DNA of 64,000 nt from Sphingomonas sp. LC-1 (GTDB taxonomy: Bacteria; Pseudomonadota; Alphaproteobacteria; Sphingomonadales; Sphingomonadaceae): contig NZ_JANZXB010000001.1 in NCBI RefSeq assembly GCF_025371035.1, positions 62,001-126,000 of the forward strand, written 5' to 3'. Below, piece after piece: positions 1-9,522 of the stretch (position 1 is the first letter of the stretch; each line of letters begins with the position of its first letter). Under the pieces are notes generated by a model, which was given only the letters and a program-made list of their open reading frames with translations, had not been told where the DNA came from and searched no databases. The translations under genes and the position numbers were made by a program.

Positions 1-2817
1 CAGCTCGACGCCATAGATATGCGCGTCGCGGTTATTGATCGGCGTGTTCACCGCAAAGTTGAACAGCGGATCGCTGGCATTCGGACTGATGTCGACCTGG
101 CTGAGGATCGAGTCGACGAAGCCCTGGTTCAGGGCACGGCTCTGCGTGTTGTAATTGGCCGCGAACTGCGCGTTCGCCGCCGCAACATTGCCGTTATTCT
201 GCTGAAGCAGCGCGGTATAGGTGAACAGATTGACGTCGGTGATGTCGGCGCCGAACGTGTTGGTCAGTTGCTCGCGCGCTGTGCCCGACCGCGTGCCGGC
301 CTGACCCGATGTGGCGTCGCGCAGGCCGAACAGGTTGCGGTTCACAACGGTGTTGCCGATGAAGTTGTGCACCCGCTTGTCGAAGAAGCCCGCCGACAGG
401 AAGACGTCCTTGCGCGGATACCATTCGACCGACAGGTCGATATTGTCCGACGACAGCGGCAAGAGGCCGGTATTGTTGGACGAGCCCGTCGCGATGCCAC
501 CGATCGCGGTCGGCCGCCCGGGCGCACCGACGCCGGTCGAGGCGAACAGGTTGCCGTAAGGGGCACGCGAGATCGTCTTGCTGTACGAGGCGCGGGCGAA
601 CAGATTGTCCAGCACCTCGATCTTGGCGTCCACCGCTGGCAACCAGTTGCTATAGGATCCGCGCGCGGAGATCGCCTGCTGATCGGTGCTGTTCTGGACG
701 ACGAAGTCGTTGTCCGCCGTCCACACGATCGCCAGCGGCACGGGTTGCAGCGACACCGCTCGCACCTTGGTATTCTCGTAACGCAGGCCGGCGACGATCT
801 GCACGTTGCGGCCGAAAACTTGCCCGTTCCAGCTGCCCTGGAGGTATCCGGACCAGATATTCTCGCGCACCGAATTGTCGCTGTTCGCATCGATATTGTT
901 GCGGTGATCGACGCCGTCGTTCGTCACGCCGGAATAATAGTCGAACAGCGTGTTGTAGAGCTTGGTCGCATCCTCCGTGCGGAAGGCGATTTGCGTGTTC
1001 GGATCGGCGTTCGGATTGTTATGCTCGAACTTGCAGGTGTTGCAGAACTGGAAGACCTGCCCCGGTGCCAGCCGCGCGATGTCGGGCGGCAGCGAGTTGC
1101 CCCAGTCGCCCAGCACCTGACGCGTGTTGAACTGGGTCTGGCGGGTGGTGGTGGTGCGGTAATCGGCGCCCGCGTCAAAGCGAATCTGGTCGGTGACTTC
1201 CCAGGCGGCATCGGCGCGCAGCTCGCGGATCCGCTGCGTCTGGTTCGAAGCGAATTGGCGCTGCACCGCGCTCGCCAGATCGCCGACGTCCAGTATACCG
1301 TTGTTGTTGCCCTTGATGAAGGACTGGCCGGTCGGGGTCGTGCTTTGCGTACCATCGTTGATCGTCAGCGTCTGCTGAGGGAAGCCCTTATCGGTCCAGC
1401 GCAGCGTATGCCCGGTGACGACCGGCGCGTTGATCGCGACGGTGGTCGAGGTTTGGCCATTGGGATTGTCGGGCAGGCTCTGCGCCTCGCCGATATGACC
1501 GTCGATCGACAGGGTGAAGCGGTCGCTCGGCTTCCATTCGATATTGCCGCCGACATCATACAGCCTGTTCTTCTGCGCGCGATAGGCCTGTTCGAAGGCC
1601 GCATCCTTCACGCCGTTGATCGTCTCGGCCAGGAATTGGGTGGTGGCAATGCCGTTGCTGGCATCGTCGAACGTCACCTCGCTGAACGGCCGGTTGAACC
1701 AGTTGGACTGGCTCGAGCGTCGCTCGGACTGGCGCAACTGGGCATAGAGACCATCGGCGGTGAAGGTCAGCGTGTCAGTCGGGCGGAATTGCAGGATCGC
1801 CTGGCCGTTGATCCGCTCGCGGCTGGCCTCGGAGAAGTGATAGCGGAAGTCGTTGGGCACCGAAACCAGCGGGTTGCCCGTCGGACGGTTGTTGATCTTG
1901 GTCGCGCCGTTCACGAAGCCGTTGGACGGGTTCAGGAAATCGTTGAGCGAGCGAATATTCCAATTGTCGGGCGCAACGCTCGCAAAGCTGAAATTGCGTT
2001 TCTGGTAGCTGCCGAACAGCGACACGCCCACGCGCTTTTCGCTGTCGGACCAACTGACCGTGCCCGAGGCTTCGGGCGTGACCCGCGCGCCGCAGTCGAT
2101 GCAATCAGCGGAGCTGTTGTCATAGCTGCCCTTGACGCCCATCGACCCGACCAGACCGGTATCGGCATTGTCGAGCGGGCGGCGGCTGACCACGTTGACC
2201 GTCGCGCCGATGCCGCCCGACGGGATCGCGGCGCGCCCCGTCTTGTAGACCTCCAGCGTCTTCACCCCTTCCGAGGCGAGGTTGGAGAAATCGAACGAGC
2301 GCCCGAAGCCGCCCGCGCCGTCACCGCCCTGGTCGCCGCCGACCGCGACGATGTTGGATGTCGCGAGCTGGCGGCCGTTGAGCGTCACGAGATTATATTG
2401 CGCGCCGAAACCTCGGACGGTGACTGTCGAGCCCTCGCCGTTGCGTCGGTCGATCGAAACGCCGGTGATGCGCTGCAGCGACTCGGCGAGGTTGGTGTTG
2501 GCGAACTTGCCGATATCCTCGGCGCTGATGGCATCGACGACGCCGTTCGAATCGCGCTTGATCGCGATCGAGCGTTCCAGTGACGCGCGAACGCCGGTGA
2601 CGACGATGTCATCGGAACTGGTTTCGGGCTGGGGATTGGTCGGGCTGGCCTCACCCGGCGGGAGTGTCTGACTGCCCGTATCCGCCTGGGGAGTGCCCTG
2701 TTGCGGGTCGATCGGCGCGGTCTGTGCCTGGCCCTGCGAGGCCAGCAGCAACCCCGCCGTCAGGCTCAAAACCGATGTCGAGCGCACGAGCACGCGCGCA
2801 AGCGTCTTCCCCTTCAT
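1..2817 (-). CDS. TonB-dependent receptor (3' end outside window)
   Basis: Outer-membrane active-transport barrel, probably for an oligosaccharide. The reading frame is open from ATG 2817 to the window edge (939 codons), so only the last barrel strands are missing. Residues 1-32 form a signal peptide ending ASQGQAQ. A TonB-box-like DDIVVTG sits at 69-75. The plug follows, with AISAEDIGKFANTNLAESLQ and a TVTVRGFG motif typical of the Caulobacter/Xanthomonas/Sphingomonas TonB receptor subfamily. Many aromatic, Asn-rich barrel strands come after it. The last visible residues, HIYGVEL, match the motif near the C-terminus of such receptors. It lies downstream of a GH3 glycosidase on the same strand and has its own operator-like palindrome at 2908-2921, which suggests control by the neighbouring LacI protein. 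The substrate is inferred, not shown. Confidence 0.93.
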   Translation of the reverse strand, partial: MKGKTLARVLVRSTSVLSLTAGLLLASQGQAQTAPIDPQQGTPQADTGSQTLPPGEASPTNPQPETSSDDIVVTGVRASLERSIAIKRDSNGVVDAISAEDIGKFANTNLAESLQRITGVSIDRRNGEGSTVTVRGFGAQYNLVTLNGRQLATSNIVAVGGDQGGDGAGGFGRSFDFSNLASEGVKTLEVYKTGRAAIPSGGIGATVNVVSRRPLDNADTGLVGSMGVKGSYDNSSADCIDCGARVTPEASGTVSWSDSEKRVGVSLFGSYQKRNFSFASVAPDNWNIRSLNDFLNPSNGFVNGATKINNRPTGNPLVSVPNDFRYHFSEASRERINGQAILQFRPTDTLTFTADGLYAQLRQSERRSSQSNWFNRPFSEVTFDDASNGIATTQFLAETINGVKDAAFEQAYRAQKNRLYDVGGNIEWKPSDRFTLSIDGHIGEAQSLPDNPNGQTSTTVAINAPVVTGHTLRWTDKGFPQQTLTINDGTQSTTPTGQSFIKGNNNGILDVGDLASAVQRQFASNQTQRIRELRADAAWEVTDQIRFDAGADYRTTTTRQTQFNTRQVLGDWGNSLPPDIARLAPGQVFQFCNTCKFEHNNPNADPNTQIAFRTEDATKLYNTLFDYYSGVTNDGVDHRNNIDANSDNSVRENIWSGYLQGSWNGQVFGRNVQIVAGLRYENTKVRAVSLQPVPLAIVWTADNDFVVQNSTDQQAISARGSYSNWLPAVDAKIEVLDNLFARASYSKTISRAPYGNLFASTGVGAPGRPTAIGGIATGSSNNTGLLPLSSDNIDLSVEWYPRKDVFLSAGFFDKRVHNFIGNTVVNRNLFGLRDATSGQAGTRSGTAREQLTNTFGADITDVNLFTYTALLQQNNGNVAAANAQFAANYNTQSRALNQGFVDSILSQVDISPNASDPLFNFAVNTPINNRDAHIYGVEL

Positions 2818-2907
2818 CCCACCTCTCCCATTTACGGCAATGTCACGCCGCCTGTTCGCCGACTATTTCGGCTAATTATTTTCTTTATAGTTCATTGCTA
2901 TACCGAC

Positions 2908-2921
2908 CGACATCGGTGTCA
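2908..2921. promoter_or_regulatory. LacI-type operator candidate upstream of the TonB receptor
   Basis: CGACATCGGTGTCA is a near-perfect palindrome with a central CG, the hallmark of LacI/GalR operators. Its centre is about 97 bp upstream of the receptor start. It fits TGACAnCGnTGTCA with one mismatch, the same pattern as the site at 5350-5363. Binding by the LacI protein encoded at 5534 is inferred. Confidence 0.6.
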
Positions 2922-2955
2922 ATCAAAATGCCGCAGCGGCGTGGCGCCCGATCAA

Positions 2956-5217
2956 TCAACCGGGCGACTGTGCTTCCGCCGCCACACTCACCTCTCCATT
3001 GGCGACCGGGCTCTGGGCATCGGTGGCGAGCGTCAGGCGATAGCGGCCGGGCGCGATCGCCCAACCACGGCCTGCCGTCCAGCGCGACAGGATCCGGGGA
3101 TCGACGGGGATCGCCAGTGTCTTCGTCTCGCCCGGTGCCAGCGAAACCCGCTGGAATCCCGCCAGGCGCATGGGCCCCTGCCCCGTGCCCGCGAGATAGA
3201 GTTGCGGGACGATCACGCCCTGCCGCTTACCGATATTGGTGACGGCGACTTCGACGGCCGGGGCCGTGCCGCCCGTGAACCGGGCATCGCCGAAGCGAAA
3301 GCGCGTATAGCTGAGGCCATAGCCGAAAGGATAAAGCGGCCGGTCACCGCGCGCGGCGTACCAGCGATACCCGACATTGCTGCCTTCCGAATAATCGACC
3401 GGGAACGGGGCGAGATCGCCGGTGTCGACGACGCCCGCGTTGCTCGACGCGTCGGTCAATGCGGTCACGCCAGCGGGCAGCACCGGGTTCGGTCGGGGCA
3501 GTTGGGCGGCACGGACCGGAAAGCTGATCGGCAGACGGCCCGAAGCGTCGACCTGACCCAATAGAACACGCGCGATCGCTTCGCCCCCGCGCTGGCCGGG
3601 ATACCAGGCCTGGACAATCCCCGCGACCTGATCGGCCCAGGGCATCAGGACCGGCCCGCCGGTCTCCAGCACGACGACGCTGCGCGGGTTGGCCTTTGCG
3701 ACCGCCGCGATCAGCGCGTCCTGATTATCCGGCAGCGACAGCGAAGTCGCGTCCTGCGCTTCGGTCTGCCACTGGGTCGCGAACACGATCGCAATGTCGG
3801 CCGACTTGGCCGCCGCCGCAGCAACAGCAGGATCGCGACCGTCGACGAAGGTGACCTGCGCACCGGGGGCCAGCGCCCGCATCGCACGCAGCGGTGAGGA
3901 GGCGTGATAGGTGATCCGCGCGAACGACGCCGCCGCGCCCTTGGTCAGCGGAATCTCGATCGGCGCGCCGCCGACCGAGCGAACCTGGCTCGACCCGCCG
4001 CCCGACAATACGCCGACATCGGCATGGCCGCCGATCAGCACGATCCGCCGCACCGTCGCGGCCAAAGGCAGGACGTCGCGGTCGTTCTTCAGCAGCACGA
4101 TTCCCGCCTCCGCCGTGCGCTGTGCGACATCGGCATGGGCGGCATAGTCGATCGCCTGTGCGGTCGCAGGGGTCGGATCATCGTACAGCCCGCTGGCGAT
4201 GACGCCGGTCAGGATCCGCGTGACCATCTCATCCAGCCGCGCCTCGGGCACGCGACCGCTGGCAATCGCATCCGCCAGCGGCTTGCCGAAATAAATCTGC
4301 TTGTCGAGTTCCTGGCCCGATTCCTGATCCAGTCCGGCGAGCGCCGCCTTCTCGGTCGAATGGACGCCGCCCCAGTCGCTCATGACGAAGCCGGGATAGC
4401 GCCATTCGTCGCGAAGGACCTGGGTCAGCAGGAAACGGTTCTCGCACGAATAGTCGCCATTGACCTTGTTATAGGCGCACATGACCGACCCGGGCCGTCC
4501 CCCGTCGATGGCGATCTTGAACGCGAGCAGATCGCTTTCGCGCAGCGCCTTCTCGTCGATGCGCGCGTCCAGGATGTTGCGCCCGGTTTCCTGCGCGTTC
4601 AGCGCATAGTGTTTGACCGTGGACACGATATGCTGGGACTCGACGCCACGGATCGACGCACCTGCCATGATTCCGGCCAGCAGCGGATCTTCGCCCAGAT
4701 ATTCGAAGTTCCGCCCGTTCCATGCATCACGCGTCAGGTTGACGCCGCCTGCCAGCAGTACGTTGAAGGTCTTGGCGCGCGCTTCCGCCCCGATCATCGC
4801 TCCCCCGGCATAGGCGATGGCGGGATCGAAACTGGCCGCCGTCGCCAGGCTGGAGGGCAAGGCGGTGGCGGTGTCGCCCTTTCGCTGTTCGACCTGATTG
4901 GCGACGCCCAGGCTCGCATCGCTTTCCCGCAACGTCGGGATGCCCAGACGCGGCACGCCGGGCACATAGCCGGCCGAGGGTATCATGTCGGCATGACGTT
5001 CCTTGGTCATGGGCGGGAACAGGCCATGGACATAGGCCAGCTTTTCGGCGCGGGTCATCGCCTTGACCAGCGCGCGGGCGCGTTCGACCGCCGGAGCCGC
5101 CTTGTCACGCCATGCGCCCTCAGTCGCCTGAGCCTGCGACGAGGTTTGCTGCGCCGATGCGACGACCGGCGCGGCCCCCGCAAGGAGCGCGACGACAAGG
5201 GCGTGACGATAGGACAT
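2956..5217 (-). CDS. GH3 family beta-glucosidase-type glycosidase, exported
   Basis: Hydrolyses terminal non-reducing sugar residues from oligosaccharides, probably in the periplasm. The protein has 753 residues. The start at 5217 gives a clear signal peptide (ALVVALLAGAAPVVASAQ). Upstream in-frame codons to 5364 would put 49 charged residues ahead of it and are not used. The GH3 N-domain contains VKHYALNAQETGRN (KH at 202-203) and the catalytic nucleophile in VMSDWGG (Asp281). The (alpha/beta)6 domain and a C-terminal fibronectin-III-like domain (LAGFQRVSLAPGETKTL) follow. It lies 138 bp upstream of the TonB receptor and diverges from a lacI-type gene. An operator-like palindrome is in its promoter region. 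Exact sugar specificity cannot be read from the sequence. Confidence 0.93.
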   Translation of the reverse strand: MSYRHALVVALLAGAAPVVASAQQTSSQAQATEGAWRDKAAPAVERARALVKAMTRAEKLAYVHGLFPPMTKERHADMIPSAGYVPGVPRLGIPTLRESDASLGVANQVEQRKGDTATALPSSLATAASFDPAIAYAGGAMIGAEARAKTFNVLLAGGVNLTRDAWNGRNFEYLGEDPLLAGIMAGASIRGVESQHIVSTVKHYALNAQETGRNILDARIDEKALRESDLLAFKIAIDGGRPGSVMCAYNKVNGDYSCENRFLLTQVLRDEWRYPGFVMSDWGGVHSTEKAALAGLDQESGQELDKQIYFGKPLADAIASGRVPEARLDEMVTRILTGVIASGLYDDPTPATAQAIDYAAHADVAQRTAEAGIVLLKNDRDVLPLAATVRRIVLIGGHADVGVLSGGGSSQVRSVGGAPIEIPLTKGAAASFARITYHASSPLRAMRALAPGAQVTFVDGRDPAVAAAAAKSADIAIVFATQWQTEAQDATSLSLPDNQDALIAAVAKANPRSVVVLETGGPVLMPWADQVAGIVQAWYPGQRGGEAIARVLLGQVDASGRLPISFPVRAAQLPRPNPVLPAGVTALTDASSNAGVVDTGDLAPFPVDYSEGSNVGYRWYAARGDRPLYPFGYGLSYTRFRFGDARFTGGTAPAVEVAVTNIGKRQGVIVPQLYLAGTGQGPMRLAGFQRVSLAPGETKTLAIPVDPRILSRWTAGRGWAIAPGRYRLTLATDAQSPVANGEVSVAAEAQSPG

Positions 5218-5533
5218 GGTGGCGCTCCGAACAGGGGTTCGGGAAACCCGGCCGAGGCATATGGAGCACGGCCCGATGCGCGGCGCGCATCGTCGGCGTG
5301 ACGATCCTCTCCCGGTCTTCCCGTTTTCAGCGCCTGTTGTCCGCAAGACTGACAACGATGTCAACGGTCAATCCTCCGCCGTCGCCTTCGACTGCTCGTA
5401 GCGACCCGTAATGGCACCCTGCACCCGATTGCATAAGATCGCGGCATGTGGGACGCTTTGCCGTCGTTCTGCACCTCTCATCGGCTAGGCCGATCCAGCA
5501 TGCCGCTTTTTTGTCTTTCGACCGGATGTTTCC
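5218..5533. promoter_or_regulatory. Divergent control region between GH3 and lacI-type genes
   Basis: A gene-free stretch of 316 bp carries the start regions of the leftward glycosidase and the rightward regulator. The only clear structured element is the operator-like palindrome at 5350-5363. I see no RNA gene or convincing small coding sequence in it. Confidence 0.6.
5350..5363. promoter_or_regulatory. LacI-type operator candidate upstream of GH3
   Basis: TGACAACGATGTCA has perfect 5-bp arms (TGACA/TGTCA) around a central CG, as expected for a LacI/GalR operator. Its centre is about 139 bp from the glycosidase start and about 177 bp from the regulator start. It matches the site in front of the TonB receptor, so one regulator probably controls both genes and perhaps itself. 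Confidence 0.7.
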
Positions 5534-6544
5534 ATGAAGGCGCTTACCATCAAGGACGTGGCCCGACAGGCCGGCGTTTCCCCCAAGACCGTTTCCCGCG
5601 TCATCAACGGCGAAGCGCATGTCCGACCGGCGGTACGAGAGGCTGTCTCGCGCGTGGTGGCGGAGATGAATTACCAGCCGAACGCCTTTGCCCGTAGCCT
5701 GTCAAGCGCGCGCTCCTTTCTGATCGGCCTGTTCTTCGACGATCCGGCATGCAGCTATGCCAATGACGTACTGCTTGGCGCGCTCGACCGCGCGCGGTCG
5801 CTGGGCCGCCACGTCGTCATCGAGACCGTGGCGCTCGACCGTCCGGATTGGCAGGCCCGGCTGGAGGAAAGCCTGGTCGGGTTGAAACTGGGCGGCGCGA
5901 TCCTGACGCCGCCGATCTGCGACTGCGAGGGACTGATCGCAATTTTCGAGCGGCACGGTGTGCCGTTGGTTCGGATTGCGCCGGGTACCGACGTCGATCG
6001 CACGCCCCATGTCAGGATTGACGACCGCGCGGCGGCGCGCACCATGGCGGAGCATCTGATCCATCTCGGCCACCGCGACATCGCTTTCATCAAGGGCAAC
6101 CCGACCCATCATTCCGCCCATCGCCGTTGGCTAGGGTTTCAGGATGCCTTGGATGCTGCCGGTATGACGCTCGACGAACAGGCGGTGTTGCAGGGGGACT
6201 TCACCTTCCGATCCGGCATCGTCGCCGCCGAGGCTCTGTTACATGGTGCACGCCGACCGAGCGCCATTTTCGCGAGCAACGATGAAATGGCCCTGGGCGT
6301 GCTGGTGGCTGCGATGCGGGCACAGATCGCGGTACCCCAGAAATTGGCCATTGTCGGGTTCGATGATGCCCAGCTGGCACGCATGGCCTGGCCACAGCTG
6401 ACGACGATCCGGCAACCCAATAGCGAGATGGCGGCTGCCGCCGTCAGCCTGCTGGCAGAACGAAGCGATGGTCCCGATGGCGCAAGATCCTCGATCGAAC
6501 TCCCCTATGAGCTGATGGTCAGAGCGAGTTCCTGTAGCCCGTGA
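5534..6544 (+). CDS. LacI/GalR family transcriptional regulator
   Basis: Sugar-responsive DNA-binding repressor of 336 residues, a normal family length. The N-terminal helix-turn-helix reads TIKDVARQAGVSPKTVSRVI, followed by the hinge helix and a periplasmic-binding-protein-like effector domain. That domain contains HLGHRDIAFIKG and the typical segment PSAIFASNDEMALGVL. The C-terminal dimerisation part includes IVGFDDAQLARMAWPQLTTI. It is divergent from the GH3 glycosidase and TonB receptor. Two matching palindromes in those promoters make it their likely local regulator. The inducing sugar is unknown. Confidence 0.95.
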   Translation: MKALTIKDVARQAGVSPKTVSRVINGEAHVRPAVREAVSRVVAEMNYQPNAFARSLSSARSFLIGLFFDDPACSYANDVLLGALDRARSLGRHVVIETVALDRPDWQARLEESLVGLKLGGAILTPPICDCEGLIAIFERHGVPLVRIAPGTDVDRTPHVRIDDRAAARTMAEHLIHLGHRDIAFIKGNPTHHSAHRRWLGFQDALDAAGMTLDEQAVLQGDFTFRSGIVAAEALLHGARRPSAIFASNDEMALGVLVAAMRAQIAVPQKLAIVGFDDAQLARMAWPQLTTIRQPNSEMAAAAVSLLAERSDGPDGARSSIELPYELMVRASSCSP

Positions 6545-6680
6545 TTGGGTAGCGCGAATGCCGGTATCGCTATGTAGTACGGGCCGGGTGGAAGCTGGCC
6601 GGAACGAGGCCAAAGCAGGCAGCCAAGCTATTCCCCGCATCTGGCCCTAGCCCGGATAGCAGGTCCCCGTTTCGCGGGAA

Positions 6681-6700
6681 GGCAAGGGCCCATCCTTGCC
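6681..6700. terminator. Stem-loop between lacI-type gene and epimerase
   Basis: GGCAAGG-GCCCAT-CCTTGCC is a perfect 7-bp inverted repeat with a 6-nt loop between two convergent genes. No strong T-run follows on either strand. It may be a shared weak or Rho-assisted terminator. Confidence 0.4.
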
Positions 6701-6712
6701 ATCTCGTTTGGC

Positions 6713-7690
6713 TCAAAGCCGGTGATAGTCCCGGAACCACGCTACGAACCGCCCCAGTCCCTCTTCTAGGGCGACCTGGGGCCGATAGCCGGTGATCGCG
6801 TGGAGCCGAGACGTGTCGGCATAGGTCGAGGTGACGTCGCCGGGCTGCATCGGCTTCATGATCTTGATCGCCTCGCGTCCGATTGCGGCCTCGAGCGTAG
6901 CGATCATGCTCATCAGGCCGACCGGATGGCTGCCGCCGATATTGAGGATGCGGTGTTCGCCATTCGCATGCGGGCGGTCCAGCACGCCCAGGATGCCGTC
7001 GACGATATCGTCGATATAGGTGAAATCGCGCGCCATTCGCCCCTCGCCGAAAATCTCGATCGGCTCGCCCGCCAGGATGCGCCGGGTGAAGGAGAAATAG
7101 GCCATGTCGGGCCGCCCCCATGGGCCATACGCCGTAAAGAAGCGAAGCCCCGTCTGCGCAAAGCCGTAGAGTGTGGCATAGGACTGGCTCATCAACTCGC
7201 CTGCCCGCTTGGTGGCGGCATAGAGCGAGACGGGCGAGACGGCGGGTTCGTCCTCCCGAAAGCCCTGCCCACCCATCGGCTTGTCGCCATAGATCGAGCT
7301 CGACGAGGCATAGACGAGATGCGCGAAGCCCGGCTGGTGGCGGCACGCCTCCAATATGGCCAGATGCCCGGCAAGGTTCGACCGCTCATAGGCGAAGGGC
7401 TGATCGATGCTGTGGCGGACGCCCGCTTGCGCCGCCAGATGAACGACGCGGGTGATGCCGTGCCGACGCATCACGGCGGCGACAGCATCCGGCTCGGCTA
7501 TGTCCAATTGGTGGAAGGTGAAACCGCGGGTCTGCGCGAAGTTGGCCAGCCGCGCCTGTTTCAGGGCCGGGTCATAATAATCGTTGAGAATATCGACGCC
7601 GATCACCGTCTCCCCGCGCGCCAGCAAACGCTGGGCGGTGGCATGACCGATAAAGCCGGCGGCGCCGGTAACGAGGATGGGAGACGTCAT
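6713..7690 (-). CDS. NAD-dependent sugar epimerase, UDP-glucuronate 4-epimerase-like
   Basis: Short-chain dehydrogenase/reductase-fold nucleotide-sugar epimerase of 325 residues. The NAD-binding motif GAAGFIG is at 9-15. The segment GVDILNDYYDPALKQARL (31-48) is characteristic of bacterial UDP-glucuronate 4-epimerases of capsule and LPS loci. The catalytic YxxxK is YAATK at 157-161. Likely reaction: UDP-glucuronate to UDP-galacturonate in the cytoplasm, supplying surface-polysaccharide precursors. It stands alone, convergent with the lacI-type gene, about 10 kb from the polysaccharide island. Family assignment is strong; exact substrate is inferred from the N-terminal signature. Confidence 0.88.
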   Translation of the reverse strand: MTSPILVTGAAGFIGHATAQRLLARGETVIGVDILNDYYDPALKQARLANFAQTRGFTFHQLDIAEPDAVAAVMRRHGITRVVHLAAQAGVRHSIDQPFAYERSNLAGHLAILEACRHQPGFAHLVYASSSSIYGDKPMGGQGFREDEPAVSPVSLYAATKRAGELMSQSYATLYGFAQTGLRFFTAYGPWGRPDMAYFSFTRRILAGEPIEIFGEGRMARDFTYIDDIVDGILGVLDRPHANGEHRILNIGGSHPVGLMSMIATLEAAIGREAIKIMKPMQPGDVTSTYADTSRLHAITGYRPQVALEEGLGRFVAWFRDYHRL

Positions 7691-7866
7691 GCCGTTCAGC
7701 GTCCGACGATCCCGTCACGACAGGAAGACCGTTTCATCATTCGGCCAACAACGCGCATTAAAGACCACTCCATATCATCTGGGGGAACCGCCGCACCGCC
7801 CGTCGGACGGGCAAGCGACGCTTCCTTAACCCTGCCGTATCAAGACTAATGAAAAGATACCGGCGC

Positions 7867-8637
7867 TCAGATGCCGTCCGGGACGACACGATGCCCGGCC
7901 TTCTCCAGCGCCTGGGTCAGCGCGTGGATACAGGCCTCCGCCACCGCCGGGTCGGCGCTCCGCACGACGAAGTTCGCCCCGGTACGGCCTTCGCGGAAAA
8001 AGGGGTAGCTCCCGATGGCGACGCCCTCATGCGCCTTTTCAGTCGCGCCCAGCAGGTCGGCGACTTCGCTTTCGCCCACCCAGCAGCCGATCGTCCGGGA
8101 TATGACCGGTCGGCCACCCTCCAGCGTGCCGGTCAGCGCATCGAGCATTCCGGCGGTGATATGCGGAACCCCCGCCATGACGAAGATATTGCCGATCCGG
8201 ATACCCGGCGCGCCCGAGACGCGGTTCGGGATCAGCGAGGCCCCTTCCGGCGTCCGCGCCATGCGGGCCCGGGCCGCAGTCACGCCGCCCCGGTCCTGAT
8301 AATAATGGTCCAGGATCGCACGGGCCTCCGCATGTTCGATCACGGGGACGCCCAGCGCCTCGGCGATCGCATCGACGGTGATGTCGTCATGCGTGGGGCC
8401 GATGCCCCCGGTGGTGAACAGATAGTCGTTGCGCATGCGCAGGATATTGACCGCCTCGACGATTGCTTCGGTCCGGTCGGCGACGACACGCACTTCGGCC
8501 AGGCGAATACCCTGAACGTTCAACCAGCTCGCCAGCTGCGCCACGTTCCGGTCCTGGGTGCGACCCGACAGGATTTCGTCACCGATCACGACCAGCGCGG
8601 CGGTCCAGATACGCTCTTGATGGGGCAGGGATTCCAT
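7867..8637 (-). CDS. CinA-like molybdopterin-binding domain protein
   Basis: Stand-alone MoCF_biosynth (MoaB/MogA-like) domain protein of 256 residues, related to the N-terminal part of CinA. Key segments are ALVVIGDEILSGRTQDRN and TTGGIGPTHDDIT, the family hallmark loops. It lacks the C-terminal deamidase domain of full-length CinA. ATG 8637 is preferred because the next upstream in-frame start (8673) would extend almost to the map start (8688) on the other strand. It is divergent from map with about 50 bp between starts. Proposed roles of such proteins (pyridine-nucleotide repair or a cofactor-related role) are not established for this short form. Confidence 0.85.
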   Translation of the reverse strand: MESLPHQERIWTAALVVIGDEILSGRTQDRNVAQLASWLNVQGIRLAEVRVVADRTEAIVEAVNILRMRNDYLFTTGGIGPTHDDITVDAIAEALGVPVIEHAEARAILDHYYQDRGGVTAARARMARTPEGASLIPNRVSGAPGIRIGNIFVMAGVPHITAGMLDALTGTLEGGRPVISRTIGCWVGESEVADLLGATEKAHEGVAIGSYPFFREGRTGANFVVRSADPAVAEACIHALTQALEKAGHRVVPDGI

Positions 8638-8687
8638 GGGCAGGACATAGCCTCGCAAAATCGCCCGCGCCACGCTATATCGCGCGC

Positions 8688-9515
8688 ATGACCGATTATG
8701 TGACCGTTTCCGCCGACGCGCCCCAGGGGCGGACCGGCGCGATCAAGCTGTGGGGCCGCGAGGCGTTCGAGGGCATGCACAAGGCGGGCCGTCTGGCCGC
8801 CGAGACGCTGGATATGCTGGTGCCGCATATGGTGCCGGGCGTCTCCACCGCCGAGATCAACCGCCTAGTCCATGAATTCATCGTCGAGCGCGGCGGGGTT
8901 CCGGCCACGCTGGGCTATCGCGGCTATGCCCATTCGACCTGCATCTCGATCAACCATGTCGTCTGCCACGGCATCCCGTCCGAAAAGACGTTGAAGTCGG
9001 GCGATATCGTCAATGTCGACGTGACCCCGATCGTCGATGGTTGGCATGGCGACACCAGCCGCATGTACCTGATCGGCGATGTGCCGCTAAAGGCGCGCAA
9101 GCTGGTCGAAGTAACCTATGAATGCCTGATGCTGGGCATCGAGCAGGCCAAGCCCGGCAAGCATATGGGCGACGTCGCCCATGCCATCCAGCAGCATGCC
9201 GAAAAGCATCGTTACGGGGTCGTCCGCGATTTTTGCGGCCATGGCCTGGGCCTGTTGTTCCACGACGCGCCGGAAGTCGTCCATGTCGGTCGCCCCGGTA
9301 CCGGCCCGGAGCTGAAACCCGGCATGATCTTCACCATCGAGCCGATGATCAATATCGGCCGCCCCGACGTGAAGCTGCTGGATGACGGCTGGACGGCGGT
9401 GACGCGCGACCGGTCGCTGTCGGCGCAGTTCGAGCATTCGATCGGCATTACCGAAGAGGGCTGCGAGATTTTCACGCTCAGCCCGGCGGGCTACACCCAG
9501 CCGCCCTATATCTGA
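8688..9515 (+). CDS. map: Type I methionyl aminopeptidase
   Basis: Removes the initiator Met from nascent proteins; 275 residues. The pita-bread fold is evident from HSTCISINHVVCHGIPSE, the metal-ligand region VNVDVTPIVDGWHGDTSRMY, CGHGLGLLFHDAPEVVH and FTIEPMINIG. Start ATG 8688 begins MTDYVTVSADAPQ. The upstream open frame is not conserved-looking and overlaps the divergent gene. The next gene begins within 10 bp, so the two are probably cotranscribed. Confidence 0.96.
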   Translation: MTDYVTVSADAPQGRTGAIKLWGREAFEGMHKAGRLAAETLDMLVPHMVPGVSTAEINRLVHEFIVERGGVPATLGYRGYAHSTCISINHVVCHGIPSEKTLKSGDIVNVDVTPIVDGWHGDTSRMYLIGDVPLKARKLVEVTYECLMLGIEQAKPGKHMGDVAHAIQQHAEKHRYGVVRDFCGHGLGLLFHDAPEVVHVGRPGTGPELKPGMIFTIEPMINIGRPDVKLLDDGWTAVTRDRSLSAQFEHSIGITEEGCEIFTLSPAGYTQPPYI

Positions 9516-9522
9516 GGTCGTG

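Noticed and set aside
19-2583. Long open frame of 854 codons on the plus strand
   Set aside because: It is the antisense shadow of the TonB-dependent receptor; its translation is Arg/Val/Asp-rich without domain motifs, while the minus strand gives a clear receptor.
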